Part shown: piece by piece, positions 32,801-34,288 of the stretch
Layout: every line of letters begins with the position of its first letter
How positions within the stretch are numbered: position 1 is the stretch's first letter
Assembly: GCA_034687125.1 (NCBI GenBank)
Contig: JAQGBZ010000541.1
Coordinates: 1-34,288, forward strand
Source: Neelides folsomi
Taxonomy: Eukaryota; Arthropoda; Collembola; Neelipleona; Neelidae
DNA length: 34,288 nucleotides
Direction: 5' to 3'
Made by a program: the position numbers and the translations under genes
The notes under the pieces: generated by a model
Seen by the model: the letters and a program-made list of their open reading frames with translations, nothing else
The model's database searches: none
Told to the model about the DNA's origin: nothing

Positions 32801-33744
32801 CAACGGCATTAAAACCATTATTAATTTCTTGATCTTGACCACTTTTTATATTAAGATTTATTCCTTGATCAATTGTTAACATTTGTCTATTAAATTTTTT
32901 ATTAATTCTTGCTGCTTGAATTGCTATTTTTCCAGTTGCTTCTCCCCCATCTACTTGATAATCTAAATATTCAAATCAATTATTGAATTTTCCAGCTATA
33001 GTAAATTAAGTAATAATTTCTAAGTATCGTCGCAATTCAATTTCCAATTTTCAATTAATTTATTTATTTAAATTTGGAAAATTACATATTTATAAGAATT
33101 TATTAACAATATAAAGAATAAAATGTCTCCTAATTATAACATACCGGTTTGGCTCGAAAGATGACCCATGCTCAAAAGATAGTCCATCTCAAAAGATAGC
33201 CCATGGTAGGGATACGATATTTTAAAGATAGCCCAGGCTATCTTTCGAGCCAAACCGGTAATTAGATTATTAATATATCAATACTTGATAATCCTGCTTC
33301 AAATGTTGATACAACATTGAATTTTTTCATTATTACATTTAACATTTGAGTTAATTCATCATCAGAATAGTTTTTGCGCGAAGGAAGAATAAAATTTTTA
33401 TCATAATTTTTTACATATGGTGAAAAGACGATTTTCACGTAGTTTTTAAACTTATCATCATCAGAAAATTCTTTTCCCAAACAATATTTTTTATGTACTG
33501 TTATCTAAAAAATGTTAAAAATCTATACGTTAAATTATGAAATTCGTCCAAGGTACAAATTTGCAAATTATAATTATATAGGAAAGGTAATTAAAATATT
33601 GGAATAATTCAAGAATTATTATAACATTATAATAGCCTCCTTGAATCTTGCCAAATATTTTAATTGTAACATATTAATAATTTGTTTAAATGTTACGTGT
33701 AAGTATAAAAGTATTATTTTCCAAAATGACGAAACTCTTGCCAT
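29871..33744 (-). CDS. Receptor tyrosine kinase with GH17 beta-1,3-glucanase-like ectodomain, 11 exons
   Basis: Exons are 33744-33697, 33504-33285, 32962-32159, 31872-31801, 31732-31581, 31326-31155, 31093-30878, 30804-30681, 30586-30484, 30404-30070 and 29979-29871. All ten GT-AG junctions are in phase, giving 784 residues. Order: signal peptide ([16 protein letters not shown]), GH17-like domain (about 30-350; FSPYVKNYD start, Glu163 in [10 protein letters not shown], Glu265 in [27 protein letters not shown]), Thr/Ser-rich stalk (359-380), transmembrane helix (about 397-425), juxtamembrane LPYDKNIEI, and tyrosine kinase (about 490-780; GKGQYG loop, Lys518, alphaC Glu535, [29 protein letters not shown]). 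The kinase keeps Lys, Glu and both Asp residues but has HAD instead of HRD. Exon 5 may start nine bases earlier. Alternative: two genes, since a stop (32151) lies just past the exon 3 donor and a reverse-strand AATAAA follows at 32073-32078. However, no separate start for the kinase was found. Confidence 0.8.
31914..32040. mobile_element. Foldback element in receptor-kinase intron 3
   Basis: AGGCTGG..TTTGACTGGTTTTTT (31915-31940) is complemented by AAAAAACCAGTTAAAACCAGCCT (32018-32040, read as separate words AAAAAACCAGTT and AAAACCAGCCT). The interior repeats CCAGT/ACTGG words. About 127 bp, no coding content. Confidence 0.5.
33143..33259. mobile_element. 117-bp TA-flanked MITE-like element in receptor-kinase intron 2
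   Basis: Perfect 20-bp terminal repeats ACCGGTTTGGCTCGAAAGAT (33143-33162) and its complement (33240-33259) are bounded by TA dinucleotides. Inside are about three degenerate tandem copies of an 18-20 bp unit of the form CTCAAAAGATAGCCCAT. The intron (33284-32963) is otherwise AT-rich. Confidence 0.7.
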
Positions 33745-34288
33745 TTTTTCAATAATTTGAATTTAAATGCAACAATTGTTTCAGAAATCCGTGTAACTGT
33801 TTATAATTTGCAGTTTGTAACTAAACAGCATATGTATCATTTCATTTAATCAAAAGTGAACAATTAAATTAAATATAAATTATCGGTTTGTTGCAGATAA
33901 AAATATATTTAAAAATTAATTTAAATGACAAAACCTCAACCCTTTTATAATAAAATAAAAATAAAACAATTTAATTTTACATATTATAATATAATTCATA
34001 CTATTATAAATGTTAACTTAAATATCCTTATCATTCTTTATTATATTATCCTTCTTCCTTAATCAAATAAATCAAATTAAGGAAGAAACATTAAACCACA
34101 ATATTAAAATGTATGTGAAGTTAGAACATCAGCACATTCTTAGGTATAGGGAAATACGTGTATTTCAGAGGTCACGTTTGCATCAATTCGCACTCCTGAA
34201 ATTTGGAGGGTCGAAAGGTCATGTCAAGACCTCTTCACTGACCAAATATTTCATGGGGCGTTATTCGGCAACCTACTGAAAAAATTAA
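33745..34288. other. Upstream region of the receptor kinase; right edge
   Basis: No gene is supported. A hairpin with 10-bp arms (CTTCCTTAAT/ATTAAGGAAG) lies near 34054-34085. The last ~115 bases after TTTCAG at about 34163-34168 are open on the plus strand for 36 codons up to a TGA and are less AT-rich. This could be an exon, but nothing identifies it. Confidence 0.4.

Noticed and set aside
34169..34285. 36-codon open frame at the right edge after a TTTCAG
   Set aside because: Could be an exon, but there is no homology, upstream context or second exon to support it.
1..34288. CRISPR arrays, operons, tRNA or rRNA genes
   Set aside because: The window is eukaryotic with spliced genes. No direct-repeat/spacer array, cloverleaf or rRNA sequence was seen.

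Overview
The window is AT-rich arthropod nuclear DNA. Its genes are split by short GT-AG introns. It carries gustatory-receptor genes with three phase-0 introns near the 3' end, a ZAD-type zinc-finger gene, rhodopsin-class GPCRs and many short foldback elements. A springtail (Collembola) or another early-branching hexapod fits best. That is inference from gene content. No rRNA, tRNA or mitochondrial sequence is present to fix the species.

Layout. 1-900: the 3' part of a broken chemoreceptor-like gene, ending in a 645-bp inverted-repeat element (874-1518). 2117-4312 (-): an intact six-exon gamma-glutamyltransferase-family gene with a foldback element just past its stop. 4313-6772: gene-free, repeat-bearing DNA. 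6773-14996 (+): four intact tandem gustatory receptor genes (here Gr-A to Gr-D) of identical four-exon structure, probably made by duplicating a pair. 15779-17235 (-): a leucine-rich-repeat (F-box/LRR-like) gene whose 5' end does not splice cleanly. 18076-20099 (-): a five-exon ZAD/C2H2 zinc-finger gene. 21063-22052 (+) and 27582-28631 (-): two convergent, intronless paralogous class A GPCRs. Between these lie a secreted repeat-bearing protein (22572-23315, -) and a seven-exon poly(ADP-ribose) glycohydrolase that starts with a signal peptide (24624-26674, -). 29871-33744 (-): an eleven-exon gene that reads in one continuous phase as signal peptide, GH17 beta-1,3-glucanase-like ectodomain, Thr/Ser-rich stalk, transmembrane helix and tyrosine kinase.

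The two most unusual genes are the glucanase-like receptor tyrosine kinase and the secreted PARG. The receptor could bind beta-glucan outside the cell and signal directly through the kinase. This would resemble the insect beta-glucan recognition proteins, which derive from GH16 glucanases, but with its own kinase attached. Both gene models were assembled by hand from canonical splice sites with all phases matching. Neither has transcript support here. The other genes are not an operon and need not act together. The shared theme is sensing (chemoreceptors, GPCRs, receptor kinase) plus secreted or glutathione-related enzymes.

Mobile and structural DNA: at least nine foldback or inverted-repeat elements. 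Two of them (874-1518 and 24427-24583) share a terminal core and appear to be one family. Several sit inside introns or untranslated regions.
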